From: CAVXHQ01 sp963761735
Lineage (GTDB): Bacteria; Pseudomonadota; Alphaproteobacteria; Rhodobacterales; Rhodobacteraceae
Length of the DNA: 64,000 nucleotides
Assembly (NCBI GenBank): GCA_963761735.1
Contig: CAVXHQ010000001.1
Coordinates: forward strand, 496,001 to 560,000
Direction of reading: 5' to 3'
The position numbers and the translations under genes are program-made. The notes under the pieces were generated by a model, which was not told the origin of the DNA, made no database searches, and was given only the letters and a program-made list of their open reading frames with translations. Of the stretch, positions 44,468 through 53,331 are shown in pieces (the first letter of the stretch is position 1; each line of letters starts with the position of its first letter).

Positions 44468-45346
44468 ATGCAGGCGATGATCGTCGTGGACGCCCCCCCT
44501 GACCCCGCACTGCCCTTGCCTCTGTCGCAATCGGCGGCCTATGCCAATGCGTTGCGCGCCATGGGACAACCGGTCTGGCAGGCCACGACGCGCGGCGGAC
44601 ATGCGCTGATCGCCCGCACGTTCGGCCTCGCCGCGACGATCCGGGGACCGTTCTGGACCGACCCCGACGATACCGGCGCACGTTCCGCGACACTGCGCGC
44701 CCTGGGTCTGCGTATGATCGAGGCGGACGGCGACACGGCGGCCCTGAAACACGCAGGATTTGCCTGTGTCGTCACAGCCGCCCATGTGGCCGAATGGCAT
44801 CTGGGCACGGACACCGCCCTGCGCCGCGCCGCCCTGCACGGCAAATGGCGCAACGCCCTCGTCCGGTCCGGGTCCGCAGGGTTGCGGACCGTCGAAGGTC
44901 CGTTCGACCCGGTGCCCGGACACTGGCTTTTGCGCGGCGCCAGACAGGTTGCGACCACGCGAAAGTACCGCATGTTTCCAACGGCTTTCGTGCAGTCCTT
45001 CGTCGCGGCCAATCCCGGCGCCGCCCGCCTGTGGGCGGCCTATGACGGCAAGGATCCGGTCGCGGGGATCGTCGTTTTGCGCCACGGGCCGGTCGCCACC
45101 TATCACATGGGCTGGACCAATGAGGCGGGCCGCGCCGCCAACGCGCATCACCTGCTGATGTGGCGCGCCGCCTGCTGGCTGGCGGACCACGGCACGCGGC
45201 GCCTCGATCTTGGCACCCTCGACACCGAAAGTACTGCGGGCATCGCGCGGTTCAAGCTGGGCACGGGGGCGGTGGCCCGCGCCCTTGGCGGTTCATGGTT
45301 GCGGCTGCCGGGCCTTGCCTGCGTGCTGGCATCCCGGCACGGCTAG
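44468..45346 (+). CDS. GNAT/FemAB-like acyltransferase fold protein
   Basis: A 292-residue protein. The N-terminal half begins PLPLSQSAAYANALRAMGQPVWQ, a pattern shared with FemAB-related proteins. The second half (AAYDGKDPVAGIVVLRHGPVATYHMGWT, HHLLMWRAACWLADHGTRRLDLG) is a GNAT-like acyl-transfer domain. It ends GIARFKLGTGAVARALGGSW. It may transfer an aminoacyl or acyl group; acceptor unknown. It precedes the Fur-family gene by 63 nt. Confidence 0.7.
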   Translation: MQAMIVVDAPPDPALPLPLSQSAAYANALRAMGQPVWQATTRGGHALIARTFGLAATIRGPFWTDPDDTGARSATLRALGLRMIEADGDTAALKHAGFACVVTAAHVAEWHLGTDTALRRAALHGKWRNALVRSGSAGLRTVEGPFDPVPGHWLLRGARQVATTRKYRMFPTAFVQSFVAANPGAARLWAAYDGKDPVAGIVVLRHGPVATYHMGWTNEAGRAANAHHLLMWRAACWLADHGTRRLDLGTLDTESTAGIARFKLGTGAVARALGGSWLRLPGLACVLASRHG

Positions 45347-45409
45347 GGGTACGACGGCGGCAGGGTTTGCCCCCGGACGACCCCGCCATACCGATCGAAA
45401 GCCCGCATC

Positions 45410-45841
45410 ATGACGACACCGCCAGAACGCCACGCCGAATTGGTCCTCGACCGCTGCGAGGCGCACGGCCTGCGCCTGACCGAACAGCGCCGCGTGATCG
45501 CCCGCGTCCTCGACAGTGCGGCGGACCATCCCGACGTCGAGGCACTGCACGCCCGGGCTGCCGCTGTCGACGCGCGCATTTCGATGGCCACCGTTTACCG
45601 GACGGTAAAGCTGTTCGAGGAAAGTGGCATTCTGGAAAAACACGAATTCGGCGACGGCCGCGCGCGCTACGAGGCGGCGGGCGGCGCGCACCACGATCAC
45701 CTGATCGACGTCGCCACGGGCGAAGTGATCGAATTCGTCGACCCCGACATCGAGGCCTTGCAGGAAAAGATCGCCGCGCGCCTGGGTTATCGCCTGATGG
45801 GCCACCGGCTCGAGCTTTTCGGCGTTCCGGTCAAACGCTGA
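45410..45841 (+). CDS. fur: Fur-family metal-responsive regulator (Fur/Mur)
   Basis: A 143-residue repressor with an N-terminal winged helix (LTEQRRVIARVLDSAADHPDVEALHARA; ISMATVYRTVKLFEESGILE) and the metal-binding domain GGAHHDHLIDVATGEVIEFVD. The C-terminal Cys pairs of E. coli Fur are absent, as in alphaproteobacterial Fur/Mur that respond mainly to manganese. Irr is less likely because its haem motif is not seen. The next gene starts inside its stop codon (TGATG). Confidence 0.88.
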   Translation: MTTPPERHAELVLDRCEAHGLRLTEQRRVIARVLDSAADHPDVEALHARAAAVDARISMATVYRTVKLFEESGILEKHEFGDGRARYEAAGGAHHDHLIDVATGEVIEFVDPDIEALQEKIAARLGYRLMGHRLELFGVPVKR

Positions 45842-46818
45842 TGGGCCCGACCCAGGCTGCCCTGAACCTGCGCGGATCGCTGTTCATGGTTCTCGCCATG
45901 GCGCTTTTCGCGGTCGAGGATCTGCTGATCAAACAGCTGAGCGTCACGGTGTCCACCGGCCAGATCTTCTGGATGCTGGGGGCGGGCGGCGCGGTCTCGT
46001 TCATGGTGCTGGCGCAACCGCGCGGGATCCGTCTGTGGGGACCGGAACTGTGGCACCCGGCGGTCATCGCGCGCACGCTTGCCGAAGCGGTCGGGTCCAT
46101 CGGCTATGTTACCGCGCTGACGCTGGTGCCGCTGGCGACGGCGGCGTCGATCCTGCAGGCGGTGCCGCTTGTGGTGACGCTGGGGGCGGCGCTCTTTCTG
46201 GGTGAAACAGTGGGCTGGCGCCGCTGGACGGCGATTTCGGTGGGTCTGGTCGGCGTGCTGGTGATCCTGCGTCCTGGGATGGACGGCTTCACGCTCGCCT
46301 CGCTGTTCGCGGTGCAGGGCGTGCTGGGCCTCGCGGCGCGCGATATCGCGACGAAATTCGCGCCCGCCACGGCGACGTCGGCGCAATTGTCGGTGCCCGC
46401 CTTCCTGATCATGGTTCCGGTCGGTTTCGCCCTCGCGGCCCTGTCGGCCACGCCTGCCGCAACGCTCGATGCGCCCGAGACGCTCTGGATCGTCGGCATC
46501 GTCGGTCTGGGGGTCGTCGCCTACCTGGCGATCCTGACGGCCACGCGCAACGGCGACGTCGCCGCCGTGGCCCCGTTCCGCTACAGCCGCATCGTCTTCG
46601 CGCTGGTCCTCGCCTATGCCGTTCTGGACGAGCGGCCGGACTGGATGACCCTGCTGGGCTGCACCATCGTCGTCGGCTCGGGCCTGTATACCCTGTGGCG
46701 CGAAACCCGCGCGCGGCGGGCCATGACACGGGCCGCGGGCCTGACTGCGACGCGGGATCCGGATGCCGCAGGTGCTGCCGCCCCCCGCGCTTCCCTCCCC
46801 GGCAAGCAGGGGCTATAG
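45841..46818 (+). CDS. EamA/DMT-family transporter
   Basis: A 325-residue membrane protein with ten predicted helices in two EamA repeats (SLFMVLAMALFAVEDLLIKQL for the first; LFAVQGVLGLAARDIATKF for the second; ALFLGETVGWRRW and LDERPDWMTLLGCTIVVGSG as repeat ends). Export of a metabolite or amino acid is typical for the family, substrate unknown. It overlaps fur by one base, so fur may control it together with itself. Confidence 0.9.
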   Translation: MGPTQAALNLRGSLFMVLAMALFAVEDLLIKQLSVTVSTGQIFWMLGAGGAVSFMVLAQPRGIRLWGPELWHPAVIARTLAEAVGSIGYVTALTLVPLATAASILQAVPLVVTLGAALFLGETVGWRRWTAISVGLVGVLVILRPGMDGFTLASLFAVQGVLGLAARDIATKFAPATATSAQLSVPAFLIMVPVGFALAALSATPAATLDAPETLWIVGIVGLGVVAYLAILTATRNGDVAAVAPFRYSRIVFALVLAYAVLDERPDWMTLLGCTIVVGSGLYTLWRETRARRAMTRAAGLTATRDPDAAGAAAPRASLPGKQGL

Positions 46819-46855
46819 CGGAGACAACCGCATTCCGACGCAAAGGACCGCCCTT

Positions 46856-48130
46856 ATGAGCACGATCATCGACATCCACGCCCGCGAAATCCTCGACAGC
46901 CGGGGCAACCCCACGGTCGAGGTCGATGTGACGCTCGACGACGGATCGATGGGCCGTGCCGCCGTGCCGTCGGGCGCATCCACCGGCATCCACGAGGCGG
47001 TGGAAAAGCGCGACGGCGACAAGGCGCGCTACAAGGGCAAAGGCGTTCTGCAGGCCGTCGAGGCCGTCAACGGCGAGATCAACGAAACGATCCTCGGCAT
47101 GGAGGCGACCGACCAGGTCGACATCGATCACGCGATGATCGAACTCGACGGAACGGCGAACAAGGGCCGTCTGGGTGCCAACGCGATTCTCGGCGTGTCG
47201 CTGGCCGTGGCCAAGGCGGCGGCGGATTACACCGCGCAGCCGTTGTACCGCTATGTCGGCGGCACTTCTGCACGGGTGTTGCCGGTGCCGATGATGAACA
47301 TCATCAACGGCGGCGAACATGCCGACAATCCGATCGACATCCAGGAATTCATGATCATGCCGGTCAGCGCCGGCACCATCCGCGACGCCGTGCGCATGGG
47401 GTCCGAGATTTTCCACACCCTCAAGAGCGAGCTGACGGCGGCGGGCCTGTCGACGGGCATCGGCGACGAGGGCGGCTTTGCCCCCGATATCTCGTCGGCG
47501 CGCGCGGCCCTGGATTTCATCCTCAAAAGCATCGAAAAGGCCGGCTATGTGCCGGGCAAGGATATCTATCTTGCGATGGATTGCGCCGCGACGGAATATT
47601 ACCGCGATGGCAAATACGAGATGAAAGGCGAAGGCAAATCGTTCACCTCGGACGAAAACGTCGCCTATCTCGCGGGCCTTGTCGCCGATTATCCGATCGT
47701 GTCGATCGAGGACGGCATGTCCGAGGACGACTGGGAAGGCTGGAAGGCGCTGACGGACGCCATGGGAGACAAGGTGCAACTGGTCGGCGACGACCTGTTC
47801 GTCACCAACCCTGCCCGCCTGAAAACCGGCATCGACAGCCACACGGCAAATTCGCTGCTGGTCAAGGTCAACCAGATCGGCACCCTGACCGAAACGCTGG
47901 CCGCCGTCGATATGGCGCATCGCGCGCGCTATACCTGCGTCATGTCGCACCGTTCCGGCGAGACCGAGGACGCGACCATCGCCGACCTTGCCGTGGCGAC
48001 GAACTGCGGCCAGATCAAGACCGGCTCGCTGGCACGTTCCGACCGGCTGGCGAAATACAACCAGCTGATCCGGATCGAGGAAATGCTGGGCGAGGCCGCG
48101 CTCTACGCCGGAACGCAGGTTCTGCGCTGA
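46856..48130 (+). CDS. eno: Enolase
   Basis: A 424-residue glycolytic enzyme: REILDSRGNPTVEVDVTL, PSGASTGIHEAVE, GDEGGFAPDI, metal ligands in MDCAATEYY, SIEDGMSEDDW and VGDDLFVTN, catalytic Lys in LVKVNQIGT and SHRSGETEDATIAD. It converts 2-phosphoglycerate to phosphoenolpyruvate and can associate with RNase E, encoded 3 kb away. AAAGGA precedes ATG 46856 by 7 nt. A bidirectional terminator follows. Confidence 0.98.
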   Translation: MSTIIDIHAREILDSRGNPTVEVDVTLDDGSMGRAAVPSGASTGIHEAVEKRDGDKARYKGKGVLQAVEAVNGEINETILGMEATDQVDIDHAMIELDGTANKGRLGANAILGVSLAVAKAAADYTAQPLYRYVGGTSARVLPVPMMNIINGGEHADNPIDIQEFMIMPVSAGTIRDAVRMGSEIFHTLKSELTAAGLSTGIGDEGGFAPDISSARAALDFILKSIEKAGYVPGKDIYLAMDCAATEYYRDGKYEMKGEGKSFTSDENVAYLAGLVADYPIVSIEDGMSEDDWEGWKALTDAMGDKVQLVGDDLFVTNPARLKTGIDSHTANSLLVKVNQIGTLTETLAAVDMAHRARYTCVMSHRSGETEDATIADLAVATNCGQIKTGSLARSDRLAKYNQLIRIEEMLGEAALYAGTQVLR

Positions 48131-48147
48131 CGGCCAGATCTGCGGCC

Positions 48148-48175
48148 AAAAAAGGAGCGGACCTGACGGTCCGCC
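48148..48175. terminator. Bidirectional terminator between eno and the PRC-barrel gene
   Basis: GCGGACC (48157-48163) and GGTCCGC (48168-48174) pair with a TGAC loop. On the minus strand the stem is followed by TCCTTTTTTGG, a good U-tract for the PRC-barrel gene; on the plus strand CCCCCATTT follows. Confidence 0.8.
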
Positions 48176-48206
48176 CCCATTTGCAACGTTCGGATAAATG
48201 GACGGT

Positions 48207-48632
48207 TCAGTCCCAGAAGGCTTCATCGACTTCCTGCATCATCTCCAACTCTGCCTCGGTCATGTTGGTGACGTAGGAATAGGTTTCGTCGTCGACAGCC
48301 GTCAGACGGATGTTGTCCACGGGGATCATCACGTGCTTGTCCCCAATGTCGAGAAAGCCGCCGACTTCACCGATGATGCCGATCATCTGGCCCGACCGGT
48401 CAAGGACGATATCTTCGATTTCCCCGATATCGTTCCAGCCGTCGCTCACGGCTTCGTACATGGTCGTGTCGTTCCACATGGCGTCGGGCTCGATCAGGCT
48501 ATAGATCGTGCCGCCGGTGATATCGCGCGTGCGGATCAGGTCCGAGGTGTCCATGATGTGCGCCTCGGCCAGTGCGCTCGTCGCGAAAATGGCGGTCGAA
48601 GCGGCGGCGGCGGTAAGTTTGAGAAAAGTCAT
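48207..48632 (-). CDS. PRC-barrel domain protein, exported
   Basis: A 141-residue protein with a signal peptide (cleavage near SALAEA) and a PRC-barrel: ITGGTIYSLIEPDAMWND, WNDIGEIEDIVLDRSGQMIGIIGEVGGFLDIG and HVMIPVDNIRL. The tail is acidic (NMTEAELEMMQEVDEAFWD). Such exported PRC-barrels are common in Rhodobacteraceae, and their role is unsettled. GAGGT is 7 nt before the start at 48632. Confidence 0.85.
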   Translation of the reverse strand: MTFLKLTAAAASTAIFATSALAEAHIMDTSDLIRTRDITGGTIYSLIEPDAMWNDTTMYEAVSDGWNDIGEIEDIVLDRSGQMIGIIGEVGGFLDIGDKHVMIPVDNIRLTAVDDETYSYVTNMTEAELEMMQEVDEAFWD

Positions 48633-48744
48633 GTCGATTACCTCTTTGTTTCGGTTGAACGAATAACGAGGGCCTGCGACGATCGTTCCGAGAAAAGTTG
48701 CATTTCCGACTTGGAGTGACACCGCGCGCAGGTCATGATGCCCT

Positions 48745-49167
48745 ATGACAGCCGATGATATCATCACGCACCTCGATCTCGCTCCGCATCCGGAGGGCGG
48801 GTATTTCCGCCAGACCTGGGTCGCGGAAAACGACGGGCGTCCAACCGGAACCTGCATCTATTTCCTGCTGCGCGACGGCGGTGCCTCGCACTGGCACCGG
48901 GTCGATGCCGCCGAGATCTGGTTCTGGCACGCGGGCGCGCCGCTGGTCCTGTCGCGCGCCGCAACCGACGCGGGGCCCGCGACCGATGCGGTCCTTGGCC
49001 CCGATATCGCCAGCGGACAGGCGCCGCAGCTGATCGTGCCGACGGGGCACTGGCAGGCAGCGCGCACCACCGGCGACTGGACGCTGGTGAGCTGTACCGT
49101 GTCGCCGGGATTCAATTTCGACGGGTTCGACCTTGCCGCCCCCGGATTTGACATCCCGCGTGGATGA
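48745..49167 (+). CDS. Cupin_5 (DUF985) family protein
   Basis: A 140-residue cupin: LAPHPEGGYFRQTW, CIYFLLRDGGASHWHRVDAAEIWFWHAGAPL, and VPTGHWQAARTTGDWTLVSCTVSPGF with FDFDGF-like end. His residues in SHWHRVD could bind a metal. Related proteins include sugar-epimerase-like forms of unknown substrate. It overlaps the tusA start by 8 nt. Confidence 0.85.
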   Translation: MTADDIITHLDLAPHPEGGYFRQTWVAENDGRPTGTCIYFLLRDGGASHWHRVDAAEIWFWHAGAPLVLSRAATDAGPATDAVLGPDIASGQAPQLIVPTGHWQAARTTGDWTLVSCTVSPGFNFDGFDLAAPGFDIPRG

Positions 49168-49384
49168 GACGCCGAGACAGATCGACGCGCGGGGCCTGAT
49201 GTGTCCGTTGCCCGTTCTCAAGGCGCGCAAGATCCTTGACGGCATGGCGCCCGGCAGCATCCTTGAAATCACCGCAGACGATCCGATGGCGGCAGTCGAC
49301 ATGCCGCACTATTGCGATCAGGCGGGGCATGTCCTGGTCGAGGTGCGCAAGCCCGGGCCGGTGTTCGTGATCCGGCGCGGCTGA
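49160..49384 (+). CDS. TusA-family sulfurtransferase
   Basis: A 74-residue protein with the family core IDARGLMCPLPVLKARKILDGM; the single active-site Cys is residue 15. GTG 49160 overlaps the cupin stop by 8 nt. TusA-like proteins carry persulfide sulfur for tRNA thiolation or other routes. The hydrophobic end VLVEVRKPGPVFVIRRG is normal. No other Tus genes are near, so the partner is unknown. Confidence 0.88.
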   Translation: MDETPRQIDARGLMCPLPVLKARKILDGMAPGSILEITADDPMAAVDMPHYCDQAGHVLVEVRKPGPVFVIRRG

Positions 49385-49410
49385 CGATCCGATCTGCAGA
49401 CCGGTTGCGC

Positions 49411-49441
49411 GAAAAAAGGGCCGCATCCCGGCGGCCCCTTT
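49411..49441. terminator. Bidirectional terminator between tusA and rne
   Basis: GGGCCGC (49418-49424) and GCGGCCC (49431-49437) form a stem with a 6-nt loop. On the minus strand it is followed by TTTTTTCGC, a strong end signal for rne; on the plus strand CTTTC follows for tusA. Confidence 0.85.
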
Positions 49442-49458
49442 CATCCCAAGTTCAGATT

Positions 49459-52400
49459 TCACGACCGGCCGAGCGACCACCATCCACGGCGTTTCGGCGC
49501 GTCGGGCCTGGCGGCGTCTTCGGCCTGTGCCGCTGGTGCCGTCTCGGACACCGGCTCCGCAGGCTCGGGTGGCGGTGCCATTGCGGTTTCAGGTTCAACT
49601 GAGGTTTCCGGCTCCGGCGTCACCGCCGCCTGCTTTACCTCCGGCGCCCGCTCCGCCTGGTCCTCGGCGGCGACCGTCTCCGCAACTTCGGGGGCCGGAT
49701 CGGCCACCTTCTTTGCCCGGCTGCGCCGTTTCGGCTTCGGCTTTGGCGCGGGTGCGTCCCCGGGTGTTGCGTCCTCGGGCGTCGCGTCTCCGGATGTCGC
49801 GGCGTCACTGACGGGCGCTTCGCCCTCGGGCGCTGCGTCGGCGGCGGGCTTGCGGGCACGGCTTCGGCGGCGCGGTTTGGGGTCAGGCGCGTCGGACTTG
49901 GCCTCCTGAGGCGCATCTTTCACCGCCTCCGGCACGGGTCCGGCATCGGCGGTTTGCGGCGCGTCCTCCGTTTCAGACGCCTTGCGGCTGCGGGTCCGTG
50001 TGCGTTTGGGCCTCGCCGCTTCATCGGCCTCGGCATCGGCTGCGGCCTCGGGGCCGGCCTCGGCACCGCCGTCGGCACTGGCCGCCGCATCGGTATCGTT
50101 TTCGGACCCGTTGTCGCCATCGCCGGCGCCGCGACGCCGCCGGCGACGCCTGCGCTTTTTCTTGGGCTGGCCATCCGCATCTGCGGTCTCGCCGGGGGTC
50201 TCTGCGGGCGCCGCCTCGGCCTCGACGACGACGGCGTCCTCGATCTCGGCCTCTTCGACGAAATCCTCGTCCTCATCGTCCATGACGACGGCGGAGGAGG
50301 ATACGAAAGACCCCGCCTCGGGCACCGTCCGCGTCGCCGTCTTGAATTTCTCGAGGGCGAAATCCGGAGAGACGAGGCTGTGATCGCCCTCGACGCGCAC
50401 GGCCATGCCATAGCGCATTTCGATCTGGGCGATCATCTCGCGCTTCTGGTTCATCAGGAAGTTCATGATGACATGCGGCACCTTGACCAGCACCTCCTTG
50501 GTCCGCCCCCGCGCGCCCTCTTCCTCGAGCTGACGCAGAATGCCGAGAGAGACGTTGTCGTCCGAGCGCAGCAGACCGGTGCCGTGGCAATGCACGCAGG
50601 GCTGCGTCGTCGCCTCGAGCATGCCGGGCCGCAAACGCTGACGCGACATTTCCAGCAGGCCAAAGCCCGAGATCCGGCCCACCTGAATGCGGGCGCGGTC
50701 GTCCTTGAGGCTGTCCTTGAAACGTTTTTCGACGGCGGCGTTGTTCTTGCGCTCGTCCATGTCGATGTAATCGATCACGATAAGGCCGGCCAGATCGCGC
50801 AGGCGCAACTGGCGCGCCACCTCGTCGCTGGCCTCGAGATTGGTCTTCAGCGCCGTCTGCTCGATCGAGCCTTCCTTGGTCGACCGGCCCGAGTTCACGT
50901 CGATGGCCACCAGCGCCTCGGTGATGCCGATCACGATATAGCCGCCAGAGGGCAGCTGCACCGTCGGGTTGAACATCCCCGCGAGGTATCCCTCGACACC
51001 GTGCCGCGCGAACAGGGCGATGCCCTCGCCGTGCAGTTTCACGTTTTTCGCATGCGACGGCATGATCATCTTCATAAAGTCTTTGGCGGTACGATAGCCG
51101 TTCGCGCCTTCGACGATCACCTCGTCGATCTCCTTGGAATACAGGTCGCGGATCGACCGTTTGATCAGGTCGCCTTCCTCGTAGATCTTGGCAGGCGCGA
51201 TGGATTTCAGGGTCAGTTCGCGGATCTGCTCCCACAGACGCTGCAGGTATTCGTAATCGCGCTTGATCTCGGCGCGGGTGCGCTGCGATCCCGCGGTACG
51301 TATGATCAGACCGGCGCCGCGCGGCACCTCGATCTCGTTGGCGATTTCCTTGAGCTTCTTGCGGTCCGCCGCATTGGTGATCTTGCGGCTGATGCCGCCA
51401 CCGCGCGCGGTGTTGGGCATCAACACGCAATAGCGACCGGCAAGCGACAGATATGTCGTCAGCGCAGCGCCCTTGTTGCCGCGCTCTTCCTTGACGACCT
51501 GCACCAGCATGATCTGGCGGACTTTGATGACTTCCTGGATCTTGTAGCGGCGCGCGCGCGGCTTGCGGACCGGTCGGACCTCGTCGGTGTCGTCCTTGTC
51601 GGCCACTGTTTCGATGGTGTCGTCCTTGTCGACAGTGGTCAGACCGGTTTCGTCGTCGTTTCGGTCGCGCGCTGTGGCCGGCGCGTTGTCGTCCGCGTCA
51701 TCGCTGTCTTGCGGCGCATCCTTGGCGGATTTCGCCGCAGGTTTGCGGCGGCTTCGGCTGCGGCTGCGCGGCTTGGGTGCGGCCTCGGTGGCGTCCGGCG
51801 CATCGGCCTGAGCGGGTGTATCGCCGGACGGGGGGGGTTGGTCGCTGGGTGTGTCATCTTGTACGAAGGCCTCTGTCGCTGCGGCATCCGTCGCGGCGAA
51901 TTCGGCTTGGTTGGTCTCGGTCTCGGACGCGCCGGTCTCTGCCTCTGGTGCGTCGGCTTTGGCGGCGTCGGCGCGGGCGTCGGCGCGGGCATCGGGTGCG
52001 GCATCGCCCAGCGCCATCGGTCCCGCGTCGTCGGCATCGTCTGCGCCGAGGTCGATCACGTCCATGCTGGACGGTTCCTGCGTTGCCGTGGGGTCGGATT
52101 TGCTGGCGGCCGCCTGCGTGCGGCTGCGGCTGCGCGTGCGGGCGCCGCGACTGCGGCCGCCACGACCGGACGCGCCGCCCGACGTCGTGTCTTCACCGTC
52201 GTCCTCGTCGTCGGCAGCGTCCTGCGCGTCGGCCATTTCCTCGGCCAGCAGGGCCTCACGGTCGGCGACGGGGATCTGATAGTAATCGGGGTGGATTTCA
52301 GCAAAGGCGAGAAATCCGTGCCGGTTGCCGCCATAATCGATGAACGCCGCCTGCAGCGACGGCTCGACCCGCGTTACCTTGGCTAAATAGATAGACCCCG

Positions 52401-52515
52401 CCAGTTGCCGGCGGGCTGCGGATTCAAAGTCGAACTCCTCAACCTTGTTTCCATCCACCACCACGACGCGAGTTTCCTCTGCGTGGGTGGCGTCGATAAG
52501 CATTTTCTTGGCCAT
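49459..52515 (-). CDS. rne: Ribonuclease E
   Basis: A 1018-residue RNase E. It begins MAKKMLIDATHAEETRVVVVDG; the S1 domain is split by a long acidic and Arg-rich insertion (residues about 90-300), as in alphaproteobacterial enzymes. The catalytic core includes AGLIVIDYIDMD and the zinc-link CVHCHGTG. The C-terminal third is a low-complexity scaffold with a run of Lys/Arg (KKKRRRRRRRR) and Ala/Pro/Glu stretches. It initiates mRNA decay and rRNA processing at the membrane side of the degradosome. ATG 52515 is chosen from the family start; upstream frame is leader. Confidence 0.95.
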   Translation of the reverse strand: MAKKMLIDATHAEETRVVVVDGNKVEEFDFESAARRQLAGSIYLAKVTRVEPSLQAAFIDYGGNRHGFLAFAEIHPDYYQIPVADREALLAEEMADAQDAADDEDDGEDTTSGGASGRGGRSRGARTRSRSRTQAAASKSDPTATQEPSSMDVIDLGADDADDAGPMALGDAAPDARADARADAAKADAPEAETGASETETNQAEFAATDAAATEAFVQDDTPSDQPPPSGDTPAQADAPDATEAAPKPRSRSRSRRKPAAKSAKDAPQDSDDADDNAPATARDRNDDETGLTTVDKDDTIETVADKDDTDEVRPVRKPRARRYKIQEVIKVRQIMLVQVVKEERGNKGAALTTYLSLAGRYCVLMPNTARGGGISRKITNAADRKKLKEIANEIEVPRGAGLIIRTAGSQRTRAEIKRDYEYLQRLWEQIRELTLKSIAPAKIYEEGDLIKRSIRDLYSKEIDEVIVEGANGYRTAKDFMKMIMPSHAKNVKLHGEGIALFARHGVEGYLAGMFNPTVQLPSGGYIVIGITEALVAIDVNSGRSTKEGSIEQTALKTNLEASDEVARQLRLRDLAGLIVIDYIDMDERKNNAAVEKRFKDSLKDDRARIQVGRISGFGLLEMSRQRLRPGMLEATTQPCVHCHGTGLLRSDDNVSLGILRQLEEEGARGRTKEVLVKVPHVIMNFLMNQKREMIAQIEMRYGMAVRVEGDHSLVSPDFALEKFKTATRTVPEAGSFVSSSAVVMDDEDEDFVEEAEIEDAVVVEAEAAPAETPGETADADGQPKKKRRRRRRRRGAGDGDNGSENDTDAAASADGGAEAGPEAAADAEADEAARPKRTRTRSRKASETEDAPQTADAGPVPEAVKDAPQEAKSDAPDPKPRRRSRARKPAADAAPEGEAPVSDAATSGDATPEDATPGDAPAPKPKPKRRSRAKKVADPAPEVAETVAAEDQAERAPEVKQAAVTPEPETSVEPETAMAPPPEPAEPVSETAPAAQAEDAARPDAPKRRGWWSLGRS

Positions 52516-52867
52516 GTTTTCCAATTGCACGCGGACGCGCACCTTTCCCCGGGGGGAGCGGCGGTGCGGCTGGCGTGTCTGATTGAGGCGATAGGCGTGC
52601 GGCGCGGGATCGGGCCCCTCGGGGCCTGCAATCCGTAACCTGTACTGCGCGCGCCGTGCATCGCGGTTCTGCTCCGACGGCCCAACGTCGGGGCCGCCCA
52701 TTCAAGACCCGGGGTCTGGCGCACCACTGGTGCCGTCCCGGGGCTATAACGTTGACCTTCGCAGGTCAGATAAGTCTGCGTTTCCAGACCGGTACGTCTT
52801 GACCGGCACATCAGCAACCGCAGAAATTAGCGTGTCGGGGTGCGCGGATTGCCGCGCCCGACCCTGT
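52516..52867 (-). promoter_or_regulatory. Long structured 5' leader of rne
   Basis: About 350 nt lie between the candidate promoter and the rne ATG, with no supported gene. On the transcribed strand a strong hairpin (52862-52834, GTCGG/CCGAC plus GCGCGG/CCGCGC with an ATTG-like loop) starts the leader. Smaller stems follow (52807-52790, CCGGT/ACCGG; 52767-52754, GACCT/AGGTC). E. coli rne has a 361-nt leader that mediates self-regulation, so similar control is plausible. Confidence 0.5.
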
Positions 52868-52873
52868 CTTTCT

Positions 52874-52902
52874 ACATAAGGGACGTTGCGGGACCGTTAC
52901 AA
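52874..52902 (-). promoter_or_regulatory. Candidate sigma-70-type promoter of rne
   Basis: TTGTAA and TTATGT on the minus strand are separated by exactly 17 bp (52902-52897 and 52879-52874), near consensus for a housekeeping promoter. It lies upstream of the leader and downstream of the small membrane gene. Pattern evidence only. Confidence 0.45.
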
Positions 52903-52996
52903 TCCCTAAGTTTCGCCCCGGCATCTGCGGCATCGCTTGCCACTGCGTGCCGGACAGGCCGGACACGGCGCGGCATCCCGGGCACCGGAGCCGTCG

Positions 52997-53281
52997 TTAC
53001 AGGCCTGAAACGACGGCGGCAAGCAGGACGAAGGACAAAAACAACAGGCCCGGCAGGACGAGAACGACAGTCCCCCAGGTCTGACCACGGCGGCGCAGGG
53101 TGGCACCGACCACGACAAGCATGACGACGATACCGGCAAGGACCGCGACGGCCGCCGCGATGAACGGTCCGAAGTTATAGCCACCCGTGGCTTCGGCACG
53201 GGCTGCGACGGGTGTCACCACGCCCGTCACCGCAAGCATCGCACGCGTCGCTGTGCGGGCCGGACGATATTTGGCCGTCAT
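52997..53281 (-). CDS. Small two-helix membrane protein of unknown function
   Basis: A 94-residue protein: basic start (MTAKYRPARTATRAML), first hydrophobic/signal-like stretch to ARAEA, then two helices (FIAAAVAVLAGIVVMLVVVG; VVLVLPGLLFLSFVLLAAVV) separated by ATLRRRGQTWG. Similar short proteins exist in rhodobacteria as far as the pattern suggests; no function is recognised. It lies between dctD (upstream, 50 nt) and rne. Confidence 0.65.
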   Translation of the reverse strand: MTAKYRPARTATRAMLAVTGVVTPVAARAEATGGYNFGPFIAAAVAVLAGIVVMLVVVGATLRRRGQTWGTVVLVLPGLLFLSFVLLAAVVSGL

Positions 53282-53331
53282 GACGCCACCGGCAACGCAG
53301 GTGAGGGTATCAGCCACCCCGCAATGGCATT

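Noticed and set aside
49954..52386. 810-residue plus-strand frame opposite rne
   Set aside because: RNase E on the minus strand is certain by domain content; the opposite frame is low-complexity and unsupported.
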